Source: Loxodes magnus
Lineage: Eukaryota; Ciliophora; Karyorelictea; Loxodida; Loxodidae
DNA: 64,000 nt
NCBI GenBank assembly: GCA_946699065.1
Contig: CAMPDV010002369.1
Coordinates: 1-64,000 of the forward strand
Direction: 5' to 3'
Shown: positions 38,901-52,594 of the stretch, piece by piece
Layout of the letters: each line of letters begins with the position of its first letter
Numbering within the stretch: position 1 is the first letter of the stretch
Made by a program: the position numbers and the translations under genes
Notes under the pieces: model-generated
What the model saw: the letters and a program-made list of their open reading frames with translations, nothing else
The model's database searches: none
What the model was told of the DNA's origin: nothing

Positions 38901-41900
38901 CACTTCCCGATACGATGAACTCTGAATCACTGGATATAGCCACAGATCATACATGACTAGTGTGACCACTCATGGTCTTACAGGTACCTGTCTTGACGTC
39001 CCATAGTCTCACCGTATAATCTCCACTTCCCGATACGATGAACTCTGAATCACTGGATATAGCCACAGATCATACATAACCTGTGTGACCACTCATTGTC
39101 TTACAGGTACCTGTCTTGACTTCCCATAGTCTCACCGTATAATCATAACTTCCCGATACGATGAACTCTGAATCACTGGATATAGCCACAGATAATACAG
39201 AATTAGTGTGACCACTCATGGTCTTACAGGTACCTGTTTTGACGTCCCATAGTCTCACCGTATAATCTGCACTTCCCGATACGATGAACTCTGAATCACT
39301 GGATATAGCCACAGATCATACATGACTAGTGTGACCACTCATGGTCTTACAGGTACCTGTCTTGACGTCCCATAGTCTCACCGTCTAATCTCTACTTCCC
39401 GATACGATGAACTCTGAATCACTGGATATAGCCACAGCAGATACAACATTAGTGTGACCACTCATGGTCTTACAGGTACCTGTCTTGACGTCCCATAGTC
39501 TCACCGTATAATCATAACTTCCCGATACGATGAACTCTGAATCACTGGATATAGCCACAGATAATACTTAACTAGTGTGACCACTCATGGTCTTACAGGT
39601 ACCTGTCTTGACGTCCCATAGTCTCACCGTATTATCATAACTTCCCGATACGATGAACTCTGAATCACTGGATATAGCCACAGATAATACTTAACTAGTG
39701 TGACCACTCATGGTCTTACAGGTACCTGTCTTGACGTCCCATAGTCTCACCGTATAATCTCCACTTCCCGATACGATGAACTCTGAATCACTGGATATAG
39801 CCACAGCATATACAGAATTTGTGTGACCACTCATGGTCTTACAGGTACCTGTCTTGACGTCCCATAGTCTCACCGTCTAATCTCCACTTCCCGATACGAT
39901 GAACTCTGAATCACTGGATATAGCCACAGATCATACATGACTAGTGTGACCACTCATGGTCTTACAGGTACCTGTCTTGACGTCCCATAGTCTCACCGTA
40001 TAATCTCCACTTCCCGATACGATGAACTCTGAATCACTGGATATAGCCACAGCAGATACAACATTAGTGTGACCACTCATGGTCTTACAGGTACCTGTCT
40101 TGACGTCCCATAGTCTCACCGTATTATCATAACTTCCCGATACGATGAACTCTGAATCACTGGATATAGCCACAGATAATACATAACTAGTGTGACCACT
40201 CATGGTCTTACAGGTACCTGTCTTGACGTCCCATAGTCTCACCGTATTATCATAACTTCCCGATACGATGAACTCTGAATCACTGGATATAGCCACAGAT
40301 CATACATGACTAGTGTGACCACTCATGGTCTTACAGGTACCTGTCTTGACGTCCCATAGTCTCACCGTATAATCTCCACTTCCCGATACGATGAACTCTG
40401 AATCACTGGATATAGCCACAGATCATACATGACTAGTGTGACCACTCATGGTCTTACAGGTACCTGTCTTGACGTCCCATAGTCTCACCGTATTATCATA
40501 ACTTCCCGATACGATGAACTCTGAATCACTGGATATAGCCACAGATCATACATGACTAGTGTGACCACTCATGGTCTTACAGGTACCTGTCTTGACGTCC
40601 CATAGTCTCACCGTATAATCTCCACTTCCCGATACGATGAACTCTGAATCACTGGATATAGCCACAGCAGATACAACATTAGTGTGACCACTCATGGTCT
40701 TACAGGTACCTGTCTTGACTTCCCATAGTCTCACCGTATAATCATAACTTCCCGATACGATGAACTCTGAATCACTGGATATAGCCACAGATAATACTTA
40801 ACTAGTGTGACCACTCATGGTCTTACAGGTACCTGTCTTGACGTCCCATAGTCTCACCGTATAATCATAACTTCCCGATACGATGAACTCTGAATCACTG
40901 GATATAGCCACAGATAATACATAACTAGTGTGACCACTCATGGTCTTACAGGTACCTGTCTTGACGTCCCATAGTCTCACCGTATTATCATAACTTCCCG
41001 ATACGATGAACTCTGAATCACTGGATATAGCCACAGATCATACATGACTAGTGTGACCACTCATGGTCTTACAGGTACCTGTCTTGACGTCCCATAGTCT
41101 CACCGTATAATCTCCACTTCCCGATACGATGAACTCTGAATCACTGGATATAGCCACAGATCATACATGACTAGTGTGACCACTCATGGTCTTACAGGTA
41201 CCTGTCTTGACGTCCCATAGTCTCACCGTATTATCATAACTTCCCGATACGATGAACTCTGAATCACTGGATATAGCCACAGATCATACATGACTAGTGT
41301 GACCACTCATGGTCTTACAGGTACCTGTCTTGACGTCCCATAGTCTCACCGTATAATCTCCACTTCCCGATACGATGAACTCTGAATCACTGGATATAGC
41401 CACAGCAGATACAACATTAGTGTGACCACTCATGGTCTTACAGGTACCTGTCTTGACGTCCCATAGTCTCACCGTATAATCTCCACTTCCCGATACGATG
41501 AACTCTGAATCACTGGATATAGCCACAGATAATACTTAACTAGTGTGACCACTCATGGTCTTACAGGTACCTGTCTTGACGTCCCATAGTCTCACCGTAT
41601 AATCTCCACTTCCCGATACGATGAACTCTGAATCACTGGATATAGCCACAGATAATACTTAACTAGTGTGACCACTCATGGTCTTACAGGTACCTGTCTT
41701 GACGTCCCATAGTCTCACCGTATAATCTCCACTTCCCGATACGATGAACTCTGAATCACTGGATATAGCCACAGATAATACAGAATTAGTGTGACCACTC
41801 ATGGTCTTACAGGTACCTGTCTTGACTTCCCATAGTCTCACCGTATTATCTGCACTTCCCGATACGATGAACTCTGAATCACTGGATATAGCCACAGATA

Positions 41901-44436
41901 ATACATAACTAGTGTGACCACTCATGGTCTTACAGGTACCTGTCTTGACGTCCCATAGTCTCACCGTATAATCATAACTTCCCGATACGATGAACTCTGA
42001 ATCACTGGATATAGCCACAGATAATACATAACTAGTGTGACCACTCATGGTCTTACAGGTACCTGTCTTGACGTCCCATAGTCTCACCGTATAATCTCTA
42101 CTTCCCGATACGATGAACTCTGAATCACTGGATATAGCCACAGATCATACATGACTAGTGTGACCACTCATTGTCTTACAGGTACCTGTCTTGACGTCCC
42201 ATAGTCTCACCGTCTAATCTCTTCTTCCCGATACGATGAACTCTGAATCACTGGATATAGCCACAGCAGATACAACATTAGTGTGACCACTCATTGTCTT
42301 ACAGGTACCTGTCTTGACGTCCCATAGTCTCACCGTATAATCTGCACTTCCCGATACGATGAACTCTGAATCACTGGATATAGCCACAGATAATACTTAA
42401 CTAGTGTGACCACTCATGGTCTTACAGGTACCTGTCTTGACGTCCCATAGTCTCACCGTATAATCTCCACTTCCCGATACGATGAACTCTGAATCACTGG
42501 ATATAGCCACAGATCATACATAACCTGTGTGACCACTCATTGTCTTACAGGTACCTGTCTTGACGTCCCATAGTCTCACCGTATAATCATAACTTCCCGA
42601 TACGATGAACTCTGAATCACTGGATATAGCCACAGATAATACTTAACTAGTGTGACCACTCATGGTCTTACAGGTACCTGTCTTGACGTCCCATAGTCTC
42701 ACCGTATAATCTCCACTTCCCGATACGATGAACTCTGAATCACTGGATATAGCCACAGATAATACAGAATTAGTGTGACCACTCATGGTCTTACAGGTAC
42801 CTGTCTTGACTTCCCATAGTCTCACCGTATTATCTGCACTTCCCGATACGATGAACTCTGAATCACTGGATATAGCCACAGATAATACATAACTAGTGTG
42901 ACCACTCATGGTCTTACAGGTACCTGTCTTGACGTCCCATAGTCTCACCGTATAATCATAACTTCCCGATACGATGAACTCTGAATCACTGGATATAGCC
43001 ACAGATAATACATAACTAGTGTGACCACTCATGGTCTTACAGGTACCTGTCTTGACGTCCCATAGTCTCACCGTATTATCTCTACTTCCCGATACGATGA
43101 ACTCTGAATCACTGGATATAGCCACAGATAATACTTAACTAGTGTGACCACTCATGGTCTTACAGGTACCTGTCTTGACGTCCCATAGTCTCACCGTATA
43201 ATCTCCACTTCCCGATACGATGAACTCTGAATCACTGGATATAGCCACAGCATATACAGAATTTGTGTGACCACTCATGGTCTTACAGGTACCTGTCTTG
43301 ACGTCCCATAGTCTCACCGTATAATCTCCACTTCCCGATACGATGAACTCTGAATCACTGGATATAGCCACAGCAGATACAACATTAGTGTGACCACTCA
43401 TGGTCTTACAGGTACCTGTCTTGACGTCCCATAGTCTCACCGTATAATCTCTACTTCACGATACGATGAACTCTGAATCACTGGATATAGCCACAGCAGA
43501 TACAACATTAGTGTGACCACTCATGGTCTTACAGGTACCTGTCTTGACGTCCCATAGTCTCACCGTATTATCATAACTTCCCGATACGATGAACTCTGAA
43601 TCACTGGATATAGCCACAGATCATACATGACTAGTGTGACCACTCATGGTCTTACAGGTACCTGTCTTGACGTCCCATAGTCTCACCGTATAATCTCCAC
43701 TTCCCGATACGATGAACTCTGAATCACTGGATATAGCCACAGATCATACATGACTAGTGTGACCACTCATTGTCTTACAGGTACCTGTCTTGACGTCCCA
43801 TAGTCTCACCGTATAATCTCCACTTCCCGATACGATGAACTCTGAATCACTGGATATAGCCACAGCAGATACATAACCTGTGTGACCACTCATGGTCTTA
43901 CAGGTACCTGTCTTGACGTCCCATAGTCTCACCGTATTATCATAACTTCCCGATACGATGAACTCTGAATCACTGGATATAGCCACAGATAATACAGAAT
44001 TAGTGTGACCACTCATGGTCTTACAGGTACCTGTCTTGACGTCCCATAGTCTCACCGTATAATCTCCACTTCCCGATACGATGAACTCTGAATCACTGGA
44101 TATAGCCACAGATCATACATGACTAGTGTGACCACTCATGGTCTTACAGGTACCTGTCTTGACGTCCCATAGTCTCACCGTATTATCATAACTTCCCGAT
44201 ACGATGAACTCTGAATCACTGGATATAGCCACAGATCATACATGACTAGTGTGACCACTCATGGTCTTACAGGTACCTGTCTTGACGTCCCATAGTCTCA
44301 CCGTATAATCTCCACTTCCCGATACGATGAACTCTGAATCACTGGATATAGCCACAGATAATACTTAACTAGTGTGACCACTCATGGTCTTACAGGTACC
44401 TGTCTTGACGTCCCATAGTCTCACCGTATAATCTGC
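32920..44436 (-). CDS. WD40 array open frame, block E, longest clean frame
   Basis: These 3839 codons, about 94 WD40 blades, lie in one - strand frame with no indel that I could find. This is the longest clean block. Unit phase is identical in every stretch I checked from 33.0 to 44.1 kb. In-frame stops are again limited to the variable positions. Long stop-free runs occur inside it under the standard code: 34402-35130, 36364-36975, 41659-42141 and 42643-43125. Rare core changes are Ala2 to Thr near 35988, Lys30 to Asn near 36394 and a silent Leu change near 35068. It is not mirrored within this window, so it is not explained by the fold-back. It is either part of a very large WD40 gene with sense-read stops, or a homogenised minisatellite. 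Confidence 0.38.
34402..35130 (-). CDS. Six-blade WD40 stretch open under the standard code
   Basis: 242 codons without a stop. Reading on the - strand, the triplets are YDN, YDY, ADN, GDY, GDY and YDY, with blocks SYVLS, SYVLS, NSVLS, GYVSA and SYVLS between them. Two blades have Glu in place of Asp at position 23. The frame ends at a TAA at position 38 of the next unit. The SYVLS-YDY-SYVLS-ADN-E-NSVLS-GDY core recurs at 36364-36975, 41659-42141, 42643-43125 and 45470-45952, so it is a higher-order repeat block. The GTG start is an internal Val. Confidence 0.22.
   Translation of the reverse strand: MAISSDSEFIVSGSYDNTVRLWDVKTGTCKTMSGHTSYVLSVAISSDSEFIVSGSYDYTVRLWDVKTGTCKTMSGHTSYVLSVAISSDSEFIVSGSADNTVRLWEVKTGTCKTMSGHTNSVLSVAISSDSEFIVSGSGDYTVRLWDVKTGTCKTMSGHTGYVSAVAISSDSEFIVSGSGDYTVRLWDVKTGTCKTMSGHTSYVLSVAISSDSEFIVSGSYDYTVRLWEVKTGTCKTMSGHTS
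36364..36975 (-). CDS. Five-blade WD40 stretch open under the standard code
   Basis: 203 codons without a stop, closely related to 34402-35130 but beginning with triplet RDN. The order of blades is otherwise the same through GYVSA. A private Lys to Asn change at unit position 30 lies near 36394. The frame ends at TGA, position 40. It is an in-frame segment of block E, not an independent gene. Confidence 0.2.
   Translation of the reverse strand: MAISSDSEFIVSGSRDNTVRLWDVKTGTCKTMSGHTSYVLSVAISSDSEFIVSGSYDYTVRLWDVKTGTCKTMSGHTSYVLSVAISSDSEFIVSGSADNTVRLWEVKTGTCKTMSGHTNSVLSVAISSDSEFIVSGSGDYTVRLWDVKTGTCKTMSGHTGYVSAVAISSDSEFIVSGSGDYTVRLWDVKTGTCNTMSGHTSHV
41659..42141 (-). CDS. Four-blade WD40 stretch, higher-order repeat copy 1
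   Basis: 160 codons without a stop: RDY-SYVLS-YDY-SYVLS-ADN-E-NSVLS-GDY. The encoded protein is identical to that at 45470-45952 and differs by one residue (RDY to RDN) from 42643-43125. These are copies of one block spread by unequal exchange or gene conversion. The start is an internal Val codon and the end is TAA at position 38. Confidence 0.2.
   Translation of the reverse strand: MAISSDSEFIVSGSRDYTVRLWDVKTGTCKTMSGHTSYVLSVAISSDSEFIVSGSYDYTVRLWDVKTGTCKTMSGHTSYVLSVAISSDSEFIVSGSADNTVRLWEVKTGTCKTMSGHTNSVLSVAISSDSEFIVSGSGDYTVRLWDVKTGTCKTMSGHTS
42643..43125 (-). CDS. Four-blade WD40 stretch, higher-order repeat copy 2
   Basis: 160 codons without a stop, 984 bp (8 units) from the copy at 41659-42141. 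The only protein difference is Asn in place of Tyr at position 17 of the first blade. It lies in the same array frame, block E. Confidence 0.2.
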   Translation of the reverse strand: MAISSDSEFIVSGSRDNTVRLWDVKTGTCKTMSGHTSYVLSVAISSDSEFIVSGSYDYTVRLWDVKTGTCKTMSGHTSYVLSVAISSDSEFIVSGSADNTVRLWEVKTGTCKTMSGHTNSVLSVAISSDSEFIVSGSGDYTVRLWDVKTGTCKTMSGHTS

Positions 44437-44940
44437 ATTCCCGATACGATGAACTCTGAATCACTGGATATAGCCACAGCATATACAGAATTTGTGTGAC
44501 CACTCATGGTCTTACAGGTACCTGTCTTGACGTCCCATAGTCTCACCGTATTATCATAACTTCCCGATACGATGAACTCTGAATCACTGGATATAGCCAC
44601 AGATCATACATGACTAGTGTGACCACTCATGGTCTTACAGGTACCTGTCTTGACGTCCCATAGTCTCACCGTATAATCTCCACTTCCCGATACGATGAAC
44701 TCTGAATCACTGGATATAGCCACAGATAATACTTAACTAGTGTGACCACTCATGGTCTTACAGGTACCTGTCTTGACGTCCCATAGTCTCACCGTATAAT
44801 CTGCATTCCCGATACGATGAACTCTGAATCACTGGATATAGCCACAGCATATACAGAATTTGTGTGACCACTCATGGTCTTACAGGTACCTGTCTTGACG
44901 TCCCATAGTCTCACCGTCTAATCTCCACTTCCCGATACGA
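44370..44940 (-). repeat. Duplicated three-unit block with a shared one-base loss
   Basis: The form ATCTGCATTCCCG, one C short of the usual GCACTTCCCG, occurs at 44431 and 44799, 368 bp apart, with the same flanking unit order (TAA at 38 on one side, NSVYA on the other). The same shortened form recurs at 48735. A frameshifting loss has therefore been copied with its block. Confidence 0.85.
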
Positions 44941-47266
44941 TGAACTCTGAATCACTGGATATAGCCACAGATAATACAGAATTAGTGTGACCACTCATGG
45001 TCTTACAGGTACCTGTCTTGACGTCCCATAGTCTCACCGTATAATCTGCACTTCCCGATACGATGAACTCTGAATCACTGGATATAGCCACAGATAATAC
45101 TTAACTAGTGTGACCACTCATGGTCTTACAGGTACCTGTCTTGACGTCCCATAGTCTCACCGTATAATCTGCACTTCCCGATACGATGAACTCTGAATCA
45201 CTGGATATAGCCACAGATAATACTTAACTAGTGTGACCACTCATGGTCTTACAGGTACCTGTCTTGACGTCCCATAGTCTCACCGTATAATCTCCACTTC
45301 CCGATACGATGAACTCTGAATCACTGGATATAGCCACAGATCATACATAACCTGTGTGACCACTCATTGTCTTACAGGTACCTGTCTTGACGTCCCATAG
45401 TCTCACCGTATAATCATAACTTCCCGATACGATGAACTCTGAATCACTGGATATAGCCACAGATAATACTTAACTAGTGTGACCACTCATGGTCTTACAG
45501 GTACCTGTCTTGACGTCCCATAGTCTCACCGTATAATCTCCACTTCCCGATACGATGAACTCTGAATCACTGGATATAGCCACAGATAATACAGAATTAG
45601 TGTGACCACTCATGGTCTTACAGGTACCTGTCTTGACTTCCCATAGTCTCACCGTATTATCTGCACTTCCCGATACGATGAACTCTGAATCACTGGATAT
45701 AGCCACAGATAATACATAACTAGTGTGACCACTCATGGTCTTACAGGTACCTGTCTTGACGTCCCATAGTCTCACCGTATAATCATAACTTCCCGATACG
45801 ATGAACTCTGAATCACTGGATATAGCCACAGATAATACATAACTAGTGTGACCACTCATGGTCTTACAGGTACCTGTCTTGACGTCCCATAGTCTCACCG
45901 TATAATCTCTACTTCCCGATACGATGAACTCTGAATCACTGGATATAGCCACAGATCATACATGACTAGTGTGACCACTCATTGTCTTACAGGTACCTGT
46001 CTTGACGTCCCATAGTCTCACTGTCTAATCTGCACTTCCCGATACGATGAACTCTGAATCACTGGATATAGCCACAGATCATACATGACTAGTGTGACCA
46101 CTCATGGTCTTACAGGTACCTGTCTTGACGTCCCATAGTCTCACCGTCTAATCTGCACTTCCCGATACGATGAACTCTGAATCACTGGATATAGCCACAG
46201 ATCATACATAACCTGTGTGACCACTCATGGTCTTACAGGTACCTGTCTTGACGTCCCATAGTCTCACCGTATAATCTCCACTTCCCGATACGATGAACTC
46301 TGAATCACTGGATATAGCCACAGCAGATACATAACCTGTGTGACCACTCATGGTCTTACAGGTACCTGTCTTGACGTCCCATAGTCTCACCGTATAATCA
46401 TAACTTCCCGATACGATGAACTCTGAATCACTGGATATAGCCACAGATCATACATGACTAGTGTGACCACTCATGGTCTTACAGGTACCTGTCTTGACGT
46501 CCCATAGTCTCACCGTCTAATCTGCACTTCCCGATACGATGAACTCTGAATCACTGGATATAGCCACAGATAATACATAACTAGTGTGACCACTCATGGT
46601 CTTACAGGTACCTGTCTTGACGTCCCATAGTCTCACCGTATTATCTCTACTTCCCGATACGATGAACTCTGAATCACTGGATATAGCCACAGATCATACA
46701 TGACTAGTGTGACCACTCATTGTCTTACAGGTACCTGTCTTGACGTCCCATAGTCTCACCGTATAATCTGCACTTCCCGATACGATGAACTCTGAATCAC
46801 TGGATATAGCCACAGATAATACTTAACTAGTGTGACCACTCATGGTCTTACAGGTACCTGTCTTGACTTCCCATAGTCTCACCGTATAATCATAACTTCC
46901 CGATACGATGAACTCTGAATCACTGGATATAGCCACAGATAATACATAACTAGTGTGACCACTCATGGTCTTACAGGTACCTGTCTTGACGTCCCATAGT
47001 CTCACCGTATAATCATAACTTCCCGATACGATGAACTCTGAATCACTGGATATAGCCACAGATCATACAGAATTAGTGTGACCACTCATGGTCTTACAGG
47101 TACCTGTCTTGACGTCCCATAGTCTCACCGTATTATCTCCACTTCCCGATACGATGAACTCTGAATCACTGGATATAGCCACAGATCATACATGACTAGT
47201 GTGACCACTCATGGTCTTACAGGTACCTGTCTTGAATTCCCATAGTCTCACCGTATAATCTCTACT
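44807..47266 (-). CDS. WD40 array open frame, block F (needs stop reassignment)
   Basis: 820 codons, about 20 blades, in one - strand frame between a lost base near 44804 and another near 47267. The piece at 45470-45952 is open for 160 codons under the standard code and repeats the 41659-42141 block exactly at the protein level. Two identical one-base losses, in units ending the stretch at about 44436 and 44804, separate this block from block E. Because both are the same change 368 bp apart, they look like a copied mutation. Confidence 0.3.
45470..45952 (-). CDS. Four-blade WD40 stretch, higher-order repeat copy 3
   Basis: 160 codons without a stop, with the same protein as 41659-42141 about 31 units away (3811 bp, which is 31 units minus the two one-base losses in between). 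It is part of the array frame and not a separate gene. Confidence 0.2.
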   Translation of the reverse strand: MAISSDSEFIVSGSRDYTVRLWDVKTGTCKTMSGHTSYVLSVAISSDSEFIVSGSYDYTVRLWDVKTGTCKTMSGHTSYVLSVAISSDSEFIVSGSADNTVRLWEVKTGTCKTMSGHTNSVLSVAISSDSEFIVSGSGDYTVRLWDVKTGTCKTMSGHTS

Positions 47267-50200
47267 TACGATACGATGAACTCTGAATCACTGGATATAG
47301 CCACAGATAATACATAACCTGTGTGACCACTCATGGTCTTACAGGTACCTGTCTTGACGTCCCATAGTCTCACCGTCTAATCTGCACTTCCCGATACGAT
47401 GAACTCTGAATCACTGGATATAGCCACAGATAATACTTAACTAGTGTGACCACTCATGGTCTTACAGGTACCTGTCTTGACGTCCCATAGTCTCACCGTA
47501 TAATCTCCACTTCCCGATACGATGAACTCTGAATCACTTGATATAGCCACAGATCATACATGACTAGTGTGACCACTCATGGTCTTACAGGTACCTGTCT
47601 TGACGTCCCATAGTCTCACCGTATTATCTCTACTTCCCGATACGATGAACTCTGAATCACTGGATATAGCCACAGATCATACATGACTAGTGTGACCACT
47701 CATGGTCTTACAGGTACCTGTCTTGACGTCCCATAGTCCTCACCGTATAATCTCCACTTCCCGATACGATGAACTCTGAATCACTGGATATAGCCACAGA
47801 ATATACAGAATTTGTGTGACCACTCATGGTCTTACAGGTACCTGTCTTGACGTCCCATAGTCTCACCGTATTATCTCCACTTCCCGATACGATGAACTCT
47901 GAATCACTGGATATAGCCAACAGATAATACTTAACTAGTGTGACCACTCATGGTCTTACAGGTACCTGTCATGAACGTCCATAGTCTCACCGTCTAATCT
48001 CTACTTCCCGATACGATGAACTCTGAATCACTGGATATAGCCACAGATCATACATGACTAGTGTGACCCACTCATGGTCTTACAGGTACCTGTCTTGACG
48101 TCCCATAGTCTCACCGTATAATCTCCACTTCCCGATACGATGAATTCTGAATCACTGGATATAGCCACAGATAATACTTAACTAGTGTGACCACTCATGG
48201 TCTTACAGGTACCTGTCTTGACGTCCCATAGTCTCACCGTATAATCTCCACTTCCCGATACGATGAACTCTGAATCACTGGATATAGCCACAGATCATAC
48301 ATAACTGTGTGACCACTCATTGTCTTACAGGTACCTGTCTTGACTTCCCATAGTCTCACCGTATAATCATAACTTCCCGATACGATGAACTCTGAATCAC
48401 TGGATATAGCCACAGATAATACTTAACTAGTGTGACCACTCATGGTCTTACAGGTACCTGTCTTGACGTCCCATAGTCTCACCGTCTAATCTCCACTTCC
48501 CGATACGATGAACTCTGAATCACTGGATATAGCCACAGATAATACATGACTAGTGTGACCACTCATGGTCTTACAGGTACCTGTCTTGACGTCCCATAGT
48601 CTCACCGTATAATCTCTACTTCACGATACGATGAACTCTGAATCACTGGATATAGCCACAGATCATACATGACTAGTGTGACCACTCATGGTCTTACAGG
48701 TACCTGTCTTGACGTCCCATAGTCTCACCGTATAATCTGCATTCCCGATACGATGAACTCTGAATCACTGGATATAGCCACAGCATATACAGAATTTGTG
48801 TGACCACTCATGGTCTTACAGGTACCTGTCTTGACGTCCCATAGTCTCACCGTCTAATCTCCACTTCCCGATACGATGAACTCTGAATCACTGGATATAG
48901 CCACAGATCATACATGACTAGTGTGACCACTCATGGTCTTACAGGTACCTGTCTTGACGTCCCATAGTCTCACCGTCCTAATCTCTACTTCCCGATACGA
49001 TGAAACTCTGAATCACTGGATATAGCCACAGATCATACATGACTAGTGTGACCACTCATGGTCTTACAGGTACCTGTCTTGACGTCCCATAGTCTCACCG
49101 TATAATCATAACTTCCCGATACGATGAACTCTGAATCACTGGATATAGCCACAGATAATACAGAATTAGTGTGACCACTCATGGTCTTACAGGTACCTGT
49201 CTTGACGTCCCATAGTCTCACCGTATAATCTCCACTTCCCGATACGATGAACTCTGAATCACTGGATAAGCCACAGATAATACAGAATTAGTGTGACCAC
49301 TCATGGTCTTACAGGTACCTGTCTTGAATTCCCATAGTCTCACCGTATAATCATAACTTCCCGATACGATGAACTCTGAATCACTGATATAGCCACAGAT
49401 ATACATAACTAGTGTGACCACTCATGGTCTTACAGGTACCTGTCTTGACGTCCCATAGTCTCACCGTCTAATCTCTACTTCCGATACGATGAACTCTGAA
49501 TCACTGGATATAGCCACAGCAGATACAACATTAGTGTGACCACTCATGGTCTTACAGGTACCTGTCTTGACGTCCCATAGTCTCACCGTATTATCATAAC
49601 TTCCCGATACGATGAACTCTGAATCACTGGATATAGCCACAGATCATACATGACTAGTGTGACCACTCATGGTCTTACAGGTACCTGTCTTGACGTCCCA
49701 TAGTCTCACCGTCTAATCTCCACTTCCCGATACGATGAACTCTGAATCACTGGATATAGCCACAGATCATACATGACTAGTGTGACCACTCATGGTCTTA
49801 CAGGTACCTGTCTTGACGTCCCATAGTCTCACCGTCTAATCTCTACTTCCCGATACGATGAACTCTGAATCACTGGATATAGCCACAGATCATACATGAC
49901 TAGTGTGACCACTCATGGTCTTACAGGTACCTGTCTTGACGTCCCATAGTCTCACCGTATAATCATAACTTCCCGATACGATGAACTCTGAATCACTGGA
50001 TATAGCCACAGATAATACAGAATTAGTGTGACCACTCATGGTCTTACAGGTACCTGTCTTGACGTCCCATAGTCTCACCGTATAATCTCCACTTCCCGAT
50101 ACGATGAACTCTGAATCACTGGATATAGCCACAGATAATACAGAATTAGTGTGACCACTCATGGTCTTACAGGTACCTGTCTTGAATTCCCATAGTCTCA

Positions 50201-52594
50201 CCGTATAATCATAACTTCCCGATACGATGAACTCTGAATCACTGGATATAGCCACAGATAATACATAACTAGTGTGACACTCATGGTCTTACAGGTACCT
50301 GTCTTGACGTCCCATAGTCTCACCGTCTAATCTCTACTTCCCGATACGATGAACTCTGAATCACTGGATATAGCCAAAGATCATACATGACTAGGTGTGA
50401 CCACTCATGGTCTTACAGGTACCTGTCTTGACGTCCCATAGTCTCACAGTCTAATCTGCACTTCCCGATACGATGAACTCTGAATCACTGGATATAGCCA
50501 CAGCATATACAACATTAGTGTGACCACTCATGGTCTTACAGGTACCTGTCTTGACTTCCATAGTCTCACCGTATAATCATAACTTCCCGATACGATGAAC
50601 TCTGAATCACGGATATAGCCACAGATAATACATAACTAGTCTGACCACTCATGGTCTTACAGGTACCTGTCTTGACGTCCCATAGTCTCACCGTATTATC
50701 TCCACTTCCCGATACGATGAACTCTGAATCACTGGATATAGCCACAGATCATACATAATGTGTGTGACCACTCATGGTCTTACAGGTACCTGTCTTGACG
50801 TCCCATAGTCTCACCGTATAATCTCCACTTCCCGATACGATGAACTCTGAATCACTGGATATAGCCACAGATCATACATGACTAGTGTGACCACTCATGG
50901 TCTTACAGGTACCTGTCTTGAAGTCCCATAGTCTCACCGTATTATCTCCACTTCCCGATACGATGAACTCTGAATCACTGGATATAGCCACAGCATATAC
51001 AACATTAGTGTGACCACTCATGGTCTTACAGGTACCTGTCTTGACTTCCCATAGTCTCACCGTATTATCATAACTTCCCGATACGATGAACTCTGAATCA
51101 CTGGATATAGCCACAGATAATACTTAACTAGTGTGACCACTCATGGTCTTACAGGTACCTGTCTTGACGTCCCATAGTCTCACCGTATAATCTCTACTTC
51201 CCGATACGATGAACTCTGAATCACTGGATATAGCCACAGATCATACATGACTAGTGTGAGCACTCATGGTCTTACAGGTACCTGTCTTGACGTCCCATAG
51301 TCTCACCGTATAATCTCTACTTCACGATACGATGAACTCTGAATCACTGGATATAGCACAGATCATACATGACTAGTGTGACCACTCATGGTCTTACAGG
51401 TACCTGTCTTGACGTCCCATAGTCTCACCGTATTATCTCTACTTCCCGATACGATGAACTCTGAATCACTGGATATAGCCACAGCATATACAGAATTTTG
51501 TGTGACCCACTCATGGTCTTACAGGTACCTGTCTTGACGTCCCATAGTCTCACCGTATTATCTCCACTTCCCGATACGATGAACCTCTGAATCACTGGAT
51601 ATAGCCACAGATCATACATGACTAGTGTGACCACTCATGGTCTTACAGGTACCTGTCTTGACGTCCCATAGTCTCACCGTATAATCTCCACTTCCCGATA
51701 CGATGAACTCTGAATCACTGGATATAGCCACAGCAGATACATAACCTGTGTGACCACTCATGGTCTTACAGGTACCTGTCTTGACGTCCCATAGTCTCAC
51801 CGTATAATCTGCACTTCCCGATACGATGAACTCTGAATCACTGGATATAGCCACAGCATATACAGAATTTTTGTGACCACTCATGGTCTTACAGGTACCT
51901 GTCTTGACGTCCCATAGTCTCACCGTATAATCTCCACTTCCCGATACGATGAACTCTGAATCACTGGATATAGCCACAGCATATACAACATTAGTGTGAC
52001 CACTCATGGTCTTACAGGTACCTGTCTTGACTTCCCATAGTCTCACCGTATAATCATAACTTCCCGATACGATGAACTCTGAATCACTGATATAGCCACA
52101 GATAATACTTAACTAGTGTGACCACTCATGGTCTTACAGGTACCTGTCTTGACGTCCCATAGTCTCACCGTATAATCTCTACTTCCCGATACGATGAACT
52201 CTGAATCACTGGATATAGCCACAGATCATACATGACTAGTGTGACCACTCATGGTCTTACAGGTACCTGTCTTGACGTCCCATAGTCTCACCGTATAATC
52301 TCTACTTCACGATACGATGAACTCTGAATCACTGGATATAGCCACAGATCATACATGACTAGTGTGACCACTCATGGTCTTACAGGTACCTGTCTTGACT
52401 TCCCATAGTCTCACCGTATTATCTCTACTTCCCGATACGATGAACTCTGAATCACTGGATATAGCCACAGCATATACAGAATTTGTGGTGACCACTCATG
52501 GTCTTACAGGTACCTGTCTTGACGTCCCATAGTCTCACCGTATTATCTCCACTTCCGATACGATGAACTCTGAATCACTGGATATAGCCACAGA

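Noticed and set aside
47260..47275. Programmed frameshift sites at the indels
   Set aside because: The indels differ in place and sequence and lie in ordinary short homopolymers. No repeated slippery heptamer with a downstream structure is seen.
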